A DNA stretch of 64,000 bases from Albidovulum sp. (lineage in GTDB: Bacteria; Pseudomonadota; Alphaproteobacteria; Rhodobacterales; Rhodobacteraceae), in the NCBI GenBank assembly GCA_028823855.1, contig JAPPFL010000041.1, positions 18,171 to 82,170 on the forward strand, in the 5' to 3' direction. The notes under the pieces were generated by a model, which worked only from the letters and a program-made list of their open reading frames with translations, did not search any database and was not told the origin of the DNA. The position numbers were made by a program, and so were the translations under genes. Position 1 is the first letter of the stretch; every line of letters begins with the position of its first letter. This document shows positions 36,168 through 45,752 of this stretch, piece by piece.

Positions 36168-36338
36168 AAGTCCGGGATGTTTTGGAGCGTCGCCGGAGCC
36201 AACAAGATCCCGGCGCTGCGCTGCGCGGTCGAATCCAACACCTTCGACGATTTCTGCGAGTTTTGGGCCGAGGAGAAAAAAACAGCCAGAGGAACAGATC
36301 TGACCCACACCCGTTTCCCGTGCCAATCTAATTTCTAA
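36168..36338 (+). mobile_element. 3' fragment of a transposase (ISKra4-like)
   Basis: Directly at the outer edge of the IS110 leader the frame continues KSGMFWSVAGANKIPALRCA, then FDDFCEFWAEEKKTARGTDL to a TAA at 36336. The 'K.SG..WS..GA..I..LR' pattern is typical of the C terminus of ISKra4-like transposases. The rest is absent. IS110 therefore appears to have landed in another transposon. Confidence 0.5.
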
Positions 36339-36354
36339 GCTATTCTACGTCAGC

Positions 36355-37347
36355 TCATGCTGACATATCCAATCTGTTAACGGTTGACTTGATCTGAGAA
36401 GACATAAGTGCGCTCGTTAACCACGCCGAATGTCCGCCGCTCGTTGAACTTCTTCGGTTTCTCGGAACTTGTAACTTGAGACTTAGGCTTTCCAAATCAA
36501 CAGGCAAGAGATTGCGGACCTCCCATGCATAACTCCGTGGGTCTCTGATCCAATTATTGACCCGCTGCCACTCCATCAATGCCATATATCGTGCAACATC
36601 TTCCTTTCGTATCTTTGTCTCAATAACAGCCTCAAAATCTCGTAAAACTGCGTAACCACTGCCTAGGTCCCTTACAGGAGTTCCATATTGTATCTCAGTC
36701 AAGGGTCGCTGCACAAAAAACTTCGACAACACTGACCGCAACTCCCCGACCGTACCCGAAACCCCGTCCCCGTGTCCTAGTCCGCGATAAGCAGATTTCC
36801 CGGCACGAAGCGAATGAGCTAGTTTCAATTCGCGCTTGCTCAGGCAAAAATCTCCGCCTATACCATCCACAACCTTATGGTAGTCAAAAATCATCTGGCC
36901 CTTATTGGCGAGATAACAAATTCCGAAATTCCTCAATGCCACATACGCAAGATCCGCAACAATTAGTTTTTGTTTAACCAAAACCTCCGAGGCAAACCGC
37001 TCAATCGGAGCAGCAAGTGTTACACTTTCTCTTGCGTCAGCCTTATAGCATCGTTTTTTCTCCGCGCATTGTAGGACACGTTCAAGCCATCTGTCGCGGT
37101 CATTTAATATTTTCCCTTCCAATTTCAGATGTTGTATGAATAAGCTACGCGCATCAATCATTTTTTGCAGTCGGCATGGCGAATAACTTGCGACGGACCA
37201 GCCCGCCTTTCTCCAGTGGTCTACCAATTGTCGCCGCCGAGTGCTATCGCCTGACACAACCAACATATCTCGGTCGCTCAACCGGTCGGAACTGGACCGC
37301 GCCGCTGATCCAAATATGCATACACTTTCGATACTACTGCTTCTCAT
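36355..37347 (-). CDS. nucleotidyltransferase-domain protein (DNA polymerase beta superfamily), second gene of channel operon
   Basis: The 330-residue protein opens with a minimal nucleotidyltransferase core: VCIFGSAARSSSDRLSDRDM, with Gly13-Ser14 and the metal-binding pair Asp25-x-Asp27. This GS-x(10)-DxD layout is shared by MNT-type and CD-NTase-type enzymes. The remaining 270 residues are mostly helical and match nothing I know. Third-carboxylate and acceptor sites are not obvious. The ATG overlaps the stop of the channel gene by four bases. Both genes use many A/T-ending codons, unlike the IS remnants on either side. The enzyme may modify RNA, protein or a nucleotide, or make a messenger that acts on the channel; that is inference. 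Confidence 0.7.
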   Translation of the reverse strand: MRSSSIESVCIFGSAARSSSDRLSDRDMLVVSGDSTRRRQLVDHWRKAGWSVASYSPCRLQKMIDARSLFIQHLKLEGKILNDRDRWLERVLQCAEKKRCYKADARESVTLAAPIERFASEVLVKQKLIVADLAYVALRNFGICYLANKGQMIFDYHKVVDGIGGDFCLSKRELKLAHSLRAGKSAYRGLGHGDGVSGTVGELRSVLSKFFVQRPLTEIQYGTPVRDLGSGYAVLRDFEAVIETKIRKEDVARYMALMEWQRVNNWIRDPRSYAWEVRNLLPVDLESLSLKLQVPRNRRSSTSGGHSAWLTSALMSSQIKSTVNRLDMSA

Positions 37348-38315
37348 GGAGATATCTTCCTAAAACACATAGACGCAAAAAGTGCCAAGAGGCTAAAACC
37401 TATTAAACTTTGTGCTGAGGCAACAAATTGACCCATAGATGTGGTAGGAACGATATCGCCGTACCCAAGAGTGGTAAACGAGATTATTGTATAGTATATC
37501 GTTTCCAAGCAGGAAGAAACCGGTTCTCCCTGTCGCATTAAACCAAAATTGTCGCGTAACTGGTAATTCAAAGTAGAAAATAATGCGATTGCAAAAGTAA
37601 CAGTACCAAAAAAGTATCTTACCCGCAATCCTGAACCGAAGAGTTTCTCCCAAGCCAAACGGCGAGTATACGCAAGGCATTTTAAAACAAATTGTCTAGA
37701 AACGCGAGCTTCTTGCTCTGGCCAATTTTGGATTTCATACCATTCTTGAAATCGTTTCCATCGCAAAAACAAGAACTGCGCGTCACGCTCAAACTCGATT
37801 TGTCTGGTTCCGCGACTGTTGTCGAGTAGAATTTGGTAAAGATGCACTCCGATATTTTGGTGTTTACTTTGATCTAAACATTTATTGAAACTGTTTGGGT
37901 CTATATATGTGCCTGAAATTTTTATTTTGTGAGTGTTAGTAAGTACGAATTTGCAATTGTGAAACTCACAGTTTCCGATAGCGGTGCCAATAAATAGACA
38001 ATTCTTAAATATACAATTCCGGAAAATAAAGCCCGATATATGCGTTTTTGAAAAACTCACGCGTTCGAAAATCTTATCGCGAATTCTAGTTTGTTGAGGA
38101 CCATCTGTTCGCTTTAGATCATTTGGCATATACAGGGCGTCTATTAAATGCTTTGATGTTTTTAACATTTCAAGCAGATTTTCCTGCGATTTAATCTTGC
38201 AGCAATCGTTCAGATGCCAGAATTTTTCCGTGGTCGTCATAGATGCATAACTCTTTCCAAGCTCAATAGGTGTCTTTCCCAATTCTCCAATAAGTCTACT
38301 TCTAACCTGATTCAA
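37344..38315 (-). CDS. pentapeptide-repeat, two-helix potassium-channel-like membrane protein
   Basis: A 323-residue protein with three parts. Residues 1-90 are polar. About residues 90-140 form pentapeptide-type repeats (SGFIFRNCIFKNCLFIGTAI, then GNCEFHNCKF) predicted to make a quadrilateral beta-helix. A linker rich in Trp and Arg follows, then a pore domain: TM1 at about 233-253 (VRYFFGTVTFAIALFSTLNY), selectivity filter FTTLGYGDIVP at 281-287, TM2 at about 294-318. The TxGYGD filter is that of K+ channels. The TTG start at 38315 is the first in-frame candidate after a TAG; an ATG at 38237 is an alternative. It is followed with overlap by a nucleotidyltransferase gene. The function is unknown; soluble sensor plus ion pore suggests gated membrane permeabilisation. 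Confidence 0.8.
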   Translation of the reverse strand: MNQVRSRLIGELGKTPIELGKSYASMTTTEKFWHLNDCCKIKSQENLLEMLKTSKHLIDALYMPNDLKRTDGPQQTRIRDKIFERVSFSKTHISGFIFRNCIFKNCLFIGTAIGNCEFHNCKFVLTNTHKIKISGTYIDPNSFNKCLDQSKHQNIGVHLYQILLDNSRGTRQIEFERDAQFLFLRWKRFQEWYEIQNWPEQEARVSRQFVLKCLAYTRRLAWEKLFGSGLRVRYFFGTVTFAIALFSTLNYQLRDNFGLMRQGEPVSSCLETIYYTIISFTTLGYGDIVPTTSMGQFVASAQSLIGFSLLALFASMCFRKISP

Positions 38316-38569
38316 ATTGAGGACGTTGCCTTTTTTGGCCCGATACTAGCTTACGTATCTGACAAAATGTCAATCACAAAGGAGCTTGTCAACGAAGATG
38401 CGGAAAGCTGAATTGGCTCCGTGAAAGCGTAGCTTGGAGGACCGATTCTAAACCAACTATGGAAAGACTCTTACAAAAATTTGGCATTTACAAGTGGTTA
38501 TATAGCGTGTGGTCGACGCTGCCATCCTGTATTCTGCGTTTATTGAAGAGCAAGAAGGAGGCTGACATT

Positions 38570-39063
38570 TCTGCGAAGATCATGGGCTCGCGTATCGAAC
38601 ACACGCCCGAATACCTACGCGAACTTGCGTCGATGCGAAAGTTGCGGGACTTCCGCTATCGATTGCGGACGAACTGCCTTGGTCCGGGGGCGGCCGCCGC
38701 TCAGAGGATGACGCCGAGACCCTTTATGACTGGCTGGCCCGATGCAACGCGGCGGGTCTGGAGGGTTTATGCGAAGATACGCTTTCGGGACGCCCGCCGA
38801 TGCTCGATGGCGACTAGGTTACGAAGGTCGCGTCGTGGCTGGAGACAGATCCCGACCCCGACACGGGTGAACTGTCCCACTTGACGATTGCCGACGTCCA
38901 CGCGAGGAACCCAACCGGCTTCGGCGTGAGCTAAACGCTTGAGAGTGTGTGCCGGCTGATCCAACGCTTGAGCTTCCGGCACGTGTCGCCACGGCCGATC
39001 CATCCTATTGCGAAGCCCGAGCCACAGAAGGAGTTTCGACGCGATTTCAAGCAGTTGGCATAG
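38570..39063 (+). mobile_element. IS630-type transposase 5' remnant with several stops
   Basis: In one frame: DDAETLYDWLARCNAAGLEG, then SGRPPMLDGD and a TAG at 38815; VASWLETDPDPDTGELSHLT; a TAA; CRLIQRLSFRHVSPRPIHPI, then EFRRDFKQLA and a TAG. This is the helix-turn-helix arrangement of IS630 transposases up to the linker before the catalytic domain. The DDE domain is not found. Confidence 0.7.
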
Positions 39064-39284
39064 GAAGGCGAAATAGGGGCAAGTTCCCGGCATTTCGCGG
39101 TTGTTCCGGTCTCGCGTTTTCTTGGGCCGTGCGGCGGTTCTCTTTCGAAAGTGCGCTCGGCAAGCCGCCGAGCGGCGCGGTAGCGGTTCCGTCAAGATGA
39201 CGCAAGTCGCGAAAAAGAGCGGTAGCATGCAAGCGATGCGCCCATGCCCGCATTCGGGGATTCCCGTCCGCCGGCGGATCCGCC

Positions 39285-39425
39285 TTCCTCTGCGTAGGAG
39301 GCTCTCGCCCGGCTGAAGAGTAGCAATTCGGAGCTCGCAAGGCAGCTTGCCGCGCGAGACGTGCGGATTGCCGAGCTTTTCGAGAGGATCCGGGAGCTAG
39401 TCGACGAGATCAAGCTGCCGAATAA
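39285..39425 (+). mobile_element. possible IS66 tnpC N-terminal coiled coil
   Basis: LARLKSSNSELARQLAARDV, followed by RIAELFERIRELVDEIKLPN, is a heptad-like stretch resembling the N terminus of IS66 TnpC. Only this segment is recognisable before the intron fragment starts. Confidence 0.35.
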
Positions 39426-39512
39426 TCTTTCGCGTCGCCCGGATCCGAGGCCCCGCGGCGAGGCCGGAAAGGGACCTCTGGGCTCCGAAAGGCTGAACGG
39501 CGGGGAACGCAA

Positions 39513-39998
39513 GTGGGGCGCGGAAAATTCCACGGCACTCTCGAGAAGCGGCCGGGCCGGTTCGGGCTGGAGCTTCACCCGGAAAAGACTCGCCTGATCG
39601 AGTTGGGGAGGTTCGCGATGGCGGACCGCAAGGCTCGCGGCGAGCGACGACCGGAATCCTTCGGCTTCCTCGGCTCCGCGCACTACTGCAGGGAGACGAG
39701 GATTGGAGAATTCGGGCTGGGAAGAAAACCAATGCCGAAGCGGGTCGGTCGAACCCTCAGGCGCATCAAGGAGGCGCTCCGCAGGCGGATGCGTCGCGAC
39801 AGGCGAGAGGTGGTCGAATGGCTTGGCCGAGTTGTCGGCGGCTGGCTGAACTATTATGCTGTCCCCGCGGCATACCCAAGCCTTGCCAGATTCGTGCAGC
39901 TCCTAAAAGGGATGTGGAGAAAGGCACTGCTCCGACGATCGCAAAAAGGCAGGGTCTCGTACGCCGGCCCGGGACCCAGCCTGAAGCGAACTAGGTAG
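39513..39998 (+). mobile_element. group II intron reverse transcriptase/maturase, 3' fragment
   Basis: From about residue 12 the frame reads RFGLELHPEKTRLIELGRFA (end of the palm/fingers domain), PESFGFLGSAHYC, then a basic maturase/thumb domain EALRRRMRRDRREVVEWLGR, and YAVPAAYPSLARFVQLLKGM, ending LLRRSQKGRVSYA and TAG. This is the last third of an LtrA-type protein. The YADD catalytic site and the 5' half are missing, so it cannot splice or retrohome. Confidence 0.82.
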
Positions 39999-40019
39999 CC
40001 TAGGGCGTCGACAAGTGCC

Positions 40020-40420
40020 ACGATCTTTGTCGCCGACCCTCTCTCGGAATCGGCCGATCACCTGTTTCGCGCGCCCCTTTGCCGCCGGCGGCTGTCGCGT
40101 GCGCTCGGTCCGCTATTCCGTCCACCTACGCCCATGCAAGGTCGAAGGATCCAGACTACTCCTTGAAAATCCCTTCGAAAACCCTTATCGCGGCTCAGTG
40201 CCGAAAGCGAACGAAAACGCTGTTCCAGTTGCCGAATTCCGACGGAAGATCCCGCAAGAGAGAACCGGTTCGAACCCGCCAGAGCACCGCAACCAGAAAA
40301 AGGCGGTTGTCGGCCGCCGTCCTTCCCGGCGAGCCCCGCCTGCCGGGAAGCTTGTCCTTGATCCCGTCCCACATTCGGTCGCACAGGACAATCCTGCCAG
40401 TATTTACGAATATGCCTCAA
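40020..40420 (-). mobile_element. IS5-family transposase 5' remnant with stops
   Basis: On the minus strand: MWDGIKDKLPGRRGSPGRTA, then ADNRLFLVAVLWRVRTGSLL, RDLPSEFGNWNSVFVRFRH, a TGA, VFEGIFKE, another stop, and AWAVVDGI. This is the start of an IS5 transposase up to the first catalytic aspartate (VVDG). The remainder is lost. Confidence 0.75.
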
Positions 40421-40521
40421 TTCTCTGCTTCGATTCTTGCCTTTTCGGCACTTGCTGGCAAAAAATACGGAGATCGAAGCTTCGAATCATGTCTTTTTGT
40501 CAACAGGCCCTAGTTCCTCAT

Positions 40522-40551
40522 GTTAAAATTCGCGAACGGCTTCCGCGAATT
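40522..40551 (-). terminator. intrinsic terminator of uvrB
   Basis: Downstream of uvrB on its strand, AATTCGCG-(9)-CGCGAATT forms a perfect 8-base stem, immediately followed by a short T-run (AATTTTAAC). It is about 15 bases after the stop codon. Confidence 0.65.
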
Positions 40552-40565
40552 GACGGGAACGAGTT

Positions 40566-42749
40566 TCAGCGCCTTTTTTTTCGGCGCGTTCCGCGAACGT
40601 GCCCGCGCGAGCGGCCGGACTTCGGAGCGCCCTCGCGAGCCGTAGCGCCGACGGCGTCGCGGACGGCTTCCTGCAACTCGCTCTGGCGCGCCAGCGGGTC
40701 GTCGGCAACCGCGAGTTCAATTGCTTCGAGGCGCTTGATTTCGTCGCGCAGTCGCGCAGCTTCTTCGAATTCGAGGTTTTCGGCGGCTTCGAACATTTTC
40801 TCCTTGAGTCCGGAAATATGCGCCGCGAAATTGCTCCCGAGGACAGGCTCGTCCAATGTCGCCGTAACCCGCGACATGTCCGCATCGCCTTCGTATAGCC
40901 CGGCCAAAACGTCCGTTACGTTTTTTCGTATCGTCTCAGGAGTTATGCCGTTCGCTCGGTTGAATTCCAGTTGCTTGTCGCGCCTGCGCTCGGTTTCCTT
41001 GACGGCCTTGTCGATCGAATTCGTGATACGATCGGCAAACATGATAACGCGGCCGTCGGCATTGCGGGCGGCCCGGCCGATCGTTTGAATGAGAGACGTT
41101 TCCGACCGTAGGAATCCTTCCTTGTCGGCGTCAAGTATGGCGACCAATCCGCATTCCGGTATGTCCAGGCCCTCGCGAAGCAAATTTATCCCGACAAGAA
41201 CGTCGAATGCGCCAAGGCGAAGATCGCGTAGAATCTCAATTCGTTCCAAGGTGTCAATGTCCGAGTGCATGTAGCGAACGCGAACGCCTTGCTCGTGAAG
41301 ATATTCCGTGAGGTCTTCGGCCATCCGCTTAGTCAAAGTGGTAACCAGAGTCCTGTAGCCAGCCAAAGCGACATTCCGTACCTCGTCGAGCAAGTCGTCG
41401 ACCTGAGTCGCGACAGGCCGAATCTCGACCAACGGATCGACCAGCCCGGTCGGACGAATTACCTGTTCCGCAAAAACGCCTTGCGTTCGATTAAGTTCCC
41501 AATCTCCGGGAGTTGCTGAGACAAATATCGACTGCGGTCGCATTGCGTCCCATTCCTCGAATTTAAGCGGTCGATTATCGGTGCATGACGGAAGCCGGAA
41601 CCCATGTTCCGCCAGAGTGTGCTTTCGCCGAAAGTCGCCTCTAAACATGGCACCCAGTTGCGGAACCGACACGTGGGATTCATCCGCGAAAACGATCGCG
41701 TGGTCGGGAATGTACTCGAAAAGCGTTGGCGGCGGCTCGCCCGGTTTGCGGCCGGTCAAATAACGAGAATAGTTTTCGATTCCCGGGCAGCTTCCGGTCG
41801 CTTCGATCATTTCCAGGTCAAGTTTCGTTCGCTGGTCCAGCCTCTGCGCTTCCAGAAGCTTGCCTTCGGATTCAAACTGGGCGACGCGAGTTCGCAGTTC
41901 GCCTTTGATATTGTTAATAGCCTGCCGGAGGGTTGGCTTCGGAATAACGTAGTGAGAATTTGCATAAATCCGAGTGCGTTCCAGAATATCGGTTTTCTTT
42001 CCCGTCAACGGGTCGAATTCCTTTATCTGCTCGAGCTGATCGCCGAAAAAGGAAAATTGCCATGCTCGGTTTTCCAAGTGCGCGGGCCAAATCTCCAAAA
42101 GGTCTCCGCGAACTCGAAACGAGCCGCGCTGAAAAGCCTGATCGTTTCGCCTGTATTGCTGCGCGACAAGCGACGCCATGATTTCTCGCTGGTTGTATTC
42201 CCGTCCGGACACCAGATCGACGATCATGGTTCCGTATGTTTCCGCCGAGCCTATTCCGTAAATGCAGGATACGGAGGCGACAATAATTACATCGTCGCGT
42301 TCTAGCAGCGCTCGGGTCGCCGAATGGCGCATTCGGTCGATTTGTTCGTTTATCTGGGACTCTTTCTCGATGTACAGGTCGGTTCTGGGCACATATGCTT
42401 CCGGCTGGTAGTAGTCGTAGTAGGAAACAAAATACTCCACTGCGTTTTCCGGAAAAAAACCCATGAACTCGCCGTAAAGCTGAGCGGCCAAAGTCTTATT
42501 CGGTGCGAGAATGATCGCCGGTCTCTGGAGAAGTTCGATAATTTTGGCCATTGTAAAGGTCTTGCCGGTGCCGGTGGCGCCAAGCAAAACTTGATCGCGC
42601 TCCTCCGACTTCAATCCGTCAACTAGTTCCGCGATCGCCGTCGGCTGGTCGCCGGCGGGTTCGAAATTTGTATGCAGGACGAAATTTTTGCCGCCTTCGA
42701 GCTTTTCGCGTTCAGAAAAGTCCGTTTGGATAATCGCTGGCGCATTCAT
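40566..42749 (-). CDS. uvrB: excinuclease ABC subunit B
   Basis: The 727-residue UvrB has all expected elements: Walker A GATGTGKT at 57-64, the DNA-hugging beta-hairpin [24 protein letters not shown] box [14 protein letters not shown], helicase motifs VSATPGDWE and [13 protein letters not shown], the QTIGRAARN motif, and a C-terminal UVR domain ([20 protein letters not shown]) that binds UvrC. It acts in nucleotide excision repair, loaded by UvrA. ATG 42749 is preferred, with AAAAGAGAA before it, over one 24 bases upstream without a ribosome-binding site. A terminator follows. Confidence 0.97.
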   Translation of the reverse strand: MNAPAIIQTDFSEREKLEGGKNFVLHTNFEPAGDQPTAIAELVDGLKSEERDQVLLGATGTGKTFTMAKIIELLQRPAIILAPNKTLAAQLYGEFMGFFPENAVEYFVSYYDYYQPEAYVPRTDLYIEKESQINEQIDRMRHSATRALLERDDVIIVASVSCIYGIGSAETYGTMIVDLVSGREYNQREIMASLVAQQYRRNDQAFQRGSFRVRGDLLEIWPAHLENRAWQFSFFGDQLEQIKEFDPLTGKKTDILERTRIYANSHYVIPKPTLRQAINNIKGELRTRVAQFESEGKLLEAQRLDQRTKLDLEMIEATGSCPGIENYSRYLTGRKPGEPPPTLFEYIPDHAIVFADESHVSVPQLGAMFRGDFRRKHTLAEHGFRLPSCTDNRPLKFEEWDAMRPQSIFVSATPGDWELNRTQGVFAEQVIRPTGLVDPLVEIRPVATQVDDLLDEVRNVALAGYRTLVTTLTKRMAEDLTEYLHEQGVRVRYMHSDIDTLERIEILRDLRLGAFDVLVGINLLREGLDIPECGLVAILDADKEGFLRSETSLIQTIGRAARNADGRVIMFADRITNSIDKAVKETERRRDKQLEFNRANGITPETIRKNVTDVLAGLYEGDADMSRVTATLDEPVLGSNFAAHISGLKEKMFEAAENLEFEEAARLRDEIKRLEAIELAVADDPLARQSELQEAVRDAVGATAREGAPKSGRSRGHVRGTRRKKRR

Positions 42750-42870
42750 CTGATTTCTCTTTTTTGGCTGCATCGCAAATAGCGAAACTAAAGTTCAATT
42801 CAATTGACCGTTGTTGCTCAATCCGCGAATTTGCGCGATAAGCGAGCCGACATAGAACGGAATCGGATTC

Positions 42871-43182
42871 ATGGCGGCAAGAATATATCAACCAGCTAGA
42901 AATGCTATGCAATCTGGAAACGCCAGATCGCGAGAATGGATCCTGGAGTATGCTCCATCGTCGCGTAGCAGCCTTGATCCTTTGATGGGATGGACGAGTT
43001 CCGGCGATACTCAGTCACAGGTAAGACTCTCTTTCAAATCGCAAGAGGAGGCGGAATCCTATGCAAAGGAACACGGTATCGAGTATGTGGTCTCGTTGCC
43101 GAAGAAGCGAAAAGCCGTCGTTCGACCGCGCGGCTATGCCGAGAATTTTGCAGTAGACCGCCGAAAAGCATGGACTCACTGA
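42871..43182 (+). CDS. NADH-ubiquinone oxidoreductase NDUFS4-family subunit (ETC complex I subunit)
   Basis: A 103-residue protein of the NDUFS4/18-kDa family: [59 protein letters not shown] and the basic end [19 protein letters not shown]. It is an accessory subunit of respiratory complex I restricted to alphaproteobacteria and mitochondria, so it is a taxonomic marker. It is divergent from uvrB and 94 bases before a tRNA gene. Confidence 0.95.
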   Translation: MAARIYQPARNAMQSGNARSREWILEYAPSSRSSLDPLMGWTSSGDTQSQVRLSFKSQEEAESYAKEHGIEYVVSLPKKRKAVVRPRGYAENFAVDRRKAWTH

Positions 43183-43276
43183 CATTCCGATGCGGCAATT
43201 TACCTTCTGAATTTGTATCGTGCGGCTCTTATCGACTTGAAATGTTTCGCTCGATTTCTCATTAAGTGTTGATCGC

Positions 43277-43353
43277 GGCCCCTTAGCTCAACTGGATAGA
43301 GCAGCTGACTTCTAATCAGCAGGTTCGGGGTTCGAGTCCTCGAGGGGTCGCCA
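43277..43353 (+). tRNA. tRNA-Arg (anticodon UCU)
   Basis: A 77-base cloverleaf: acceptor GGCCCCT pairs with AGGGGTC (one G-U); D arm GCTCAACTGGATAGAGC; anticodon arm CTGAC-TTCTAAT-CAGCAG region with TCT in the loop; T arm CGGGG-TTCGAGT-CCTCG. The CCA end is encoded. It reads AGA (and AGG by wobble) codons. Confidence 0.95.
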
Positions 43354-44166
43354 AATCGAATGAACAAATCAAACCGGCATTTTCGGATTAATGATAGTCG
43401 CGGCCGTTCCTATTTTGAATATCAGCGCAAAGCGGAAATTCGGGAGACTGGCATGCCAGCCCCTAAAACGGGCAGAGCCGAGCGCATTCGGCAATGTTCT
43501 CGTCGAAGCAGCGGTAAATCGGCTGCGGAGTATTTGAATCCCGATTGCGTTCCGGCAGTTGTACCGCGTGCAGTCGACGGGTGGACCGAACGCTTGCGAC
43601 GGTAGCGCATTTCGGAATCGCGCCGGCGAAGCGGCCTAAGCCGCGAGAGATGCCGACTCGCTAGGATTCGGATGGTTGAAGTCGGAACACGTTGTTGCGG
43701 CGTCGCGACAAGTCGGTCGACGCATCCTGAAACGGGAAACCTTGAACTTGGAAACTCGCTCGCACTGCGTGGCCGGGTAGTTCAAACATGCGGAAATCGC
43801 ATGCCAATTTTATGCGGAAGCGCTGAAATACTGTAGGATTCACCTGTATTCTTGTCCATTCGCGCATGACATTGCGAAAGGGCTTCTATGAAGTTCGCGA
43901 ATCGGGGGCTAGAATTCATCGCGTCCGTTCGCTTTGGTCGCGGGCAAGGAGCTAGGAATTTGCGCGGTCGCAGTGCGATTGAAATATTCCGGAGATTGAA
44001 AAAGAGCCTCTAGTAAAACTGCCTCCAAGCAAGAAATCTGTGCATTCGGACAACGGTTGAAACGACAAATGGAACTATTTCAAACGTTTATCGACTTCAC
44101 ACGCCATTCGGCGGCTTTTTCTTCCCAGGGACGGAACGCCCAAGAATTTTTGATAGAAGGAGAATC
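43354..44166. other. long intergenic region, no gene recognised
   Basis: About 810 bases downstream of the tRNA. An 81-codon frame at 43360-43605 (+) starts soon after the tRNA but matches nothing and has no clear ribosome-binding site. tRNA 3' ends are common integration sites, but I see no integrase and no repeat of the tRNA end in the window. Confidence 0.4.
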
Positions 44167-44964
44167 ATGATGAAACGGCTGCTTATTACAGGTGCATCCG
44201 GCGGCCTTGGCTCGGTGTGCCGAAAGAGGCTCGGCCATTTGGCGGAGATTCTCAGGGTTTCAAGCCGTAGCGATCTGGGCCATGCGGCAACGAACGAAGA
44301 GATTTCCTATTGCGACCTGGCGGACAAAAGGGCGGTCGAAAATCTTGTCGAAGGCTGCGACGGCATCGTTCATATGGGGGGGCAGTCGTTGGAAGCGGCA
44401 TGGGAGGTAATTCGAAATTCGAACATTGAAGGAGTGTTCAACTTATACGAAGCGGCGCGGAAGAAAGGTAGGCCGCGAATTGTTATGGCAAGTTCCAACC
44501 ATGCCATCGGATTTCACAGCCCGACCGAGAGACTCGATGCCAATTCTCCGACAAGGCCGGACAGCCTGTATGGCGTATCCAAGGTATTCGGCGAAGCATT
44601 GGCGTCGCTCTACTACGACAAGTTCGGGATCGAAACGGCTTGCATCCGTATCGGCTCCTGCTTCCCGGAACCCAGAAACCACCGGATGCTTTCCACTTGG
44701 ATGAGCTATGACGATTTTATCCGGTTAATCGAACGGATCTTCGCCGTTCCCAAGCTCGGATGCCCGATTATCTACGGCGTATCCAATAATGACTCGGCTT
44801 GGTGGGACAACCGAGAAGTCGCCTATCTAGGCTGGAAGCCCAAGGACAATGCCGAGCGATTTAGACCCAAGATCAATGCGAAGATGGCACGACCCACCAC
44901 AAGCGATGCCGATTCCAAGTTTCAGGGCGGCGCATTCGCGGCGGATGAAATTCACGAGAGCTAG
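44167..44964 (+). CDS. uronate dehydrogenase-like NAD-dependent dehydrogenase
   Basis: A 265-residue short-chain (extended) dehydrogenase: MKRLLITGASGGLGSVCRK nucleotide site, catalytic Tyr135 and Lys139 in YGVSKVFGEAL, and the signatures ASSNHAIGFHS, CIRIGSCFPEPRNHRMLSTW and DSAWWDN that characterise bacterial uronate dehydrogenases (Udh). Udh oxidises D-galacturonate or D-glucuronate to the aldaro-lactone, the first step of the oxidative pathway. GAAGGAG lies upstream; ATG 44170 is an equally good start. The pathway's likely next enzymes are at 53.5-55.6 kb. Confidence 0.88.
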   Translation: MMKRLLITGASGGLGSVCRKRLGHLAEILRVSSRSDLGHAATNEEISYCDLADKRAVENLVEGCDGIVHMGGQSLEAAWEVIRNSNIEGVFNLYEAARKKGRPRIVMASSNHAIGFHSPTERLDANSPTRPDSLYGVSKVFGEALASLYYDKFGIETACIRIGSCFPEPRNHRMLSTWMSYDDFIRLIERIFAVPKLGCPIIYGVSNNDSAWWDNREVAYLGWKPKDNAERFRPKINAKMARPTTSDADSKFQGGAFAADEIHES

Positions 44965-45752
44965 AGGTGCGGGCGAATAGCGGTCGATTCGCGATGAATG
45001 GCATTCGATTCAAACCATTTGGGGATGATTTCGCTCCCATTTTCGATTTCAATCGCTTTTCAGCTACGCAATTTGCATAATTCGTTCAGAGAATTCATCA
45101 TCCGCTTCGAATTCGAAGCTGTGAGCCTGGTGCCGCCTTTTCGGTCAACAATTGGCTCAATTACGGTGCTTTTCTTGCGCAAAGCGGCGTTGCAAGGATA
45201 CTTGGCTTGCGCATGAAAGCATTGCGCAAATGTTCGACGTGTCCTGCGCCGCGAAGAAGCGTCGCTGGAGCCAGATAGCGAAATGCGGCATCGCGTTCTA
45301 AAACAACTTTCCTATCGCACATGGAACTCAGCCGCTATCCCCCGCGCGCGTAGCGGCTATGGGGTTGCGGCGGACATTCTGCGCCGCCGCCGCCCGCTAT
45401 CCCCCGCGCGCGTAGCGGCTATACTCCATCCTCCCGAAAGAGGGGTATTCAATCCGCCCGTCCTAGGTTGCTTCCATGCGAATTCTACCGTCTGCTTTTC
45501 TTCGGATTAGCGGTCCTTGCGGTCCTTCAAAATACTCGGATTATGTGAAGCAGCGCTTGGATTCGTATTAACTCGATATGTACCTTCATGTTGATAAATG
45601 ATCTTCTTTTTATCCAAAATTGATTTGGATCTGTTCAAAATGTTACCAATGAATCCAATTGTGCAAGGTGAAGGCCAGAAAGAATAATGTTATTTTCAAT
45701 CTGATGCCTTAGGCATAGTTCAAAATCGAAAACGGCTGTTGCTAGCGGTTCG
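44965..45752. other. long intergenic region with a duplicated hairpin
   Basis: About 790 bases with no recognised gene. It holds the two 28-base repeats described separately and becomes AT-rich from 45540, as expected for the promoter of the following LysR gene. Confidence 0.45.
45333..45422. repeat. pair of identical 28-base repeats, each forming a hairpin
   Basis: The 28-base unit (CGCTATCCCCCGCGCGCG, then TAGCGGCTAT) occurs at 45333-45360 and 45395-45422, separated by 34 bases. In each, CGCTA and TAGCG pair around a GC-rich loop (in the first the stem extends to AGCCGCTA/TAGCGGCT). Spacing resembles a CRISPR unit, but there are only two copies, no leader and no cas genes. Confidence 0.6.

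Noticed and set aside
43277..44166. Integrated element at the tRNA-Arg 3' end
   Set aside because: No integrase gene and no duplicate of the tRNA 3' end were found within the window.
45333..45422. CRISPR array
   Set aside because: Only two repeats and one spacer, no leader and no cas genes in the window; kept as a repeat pair.
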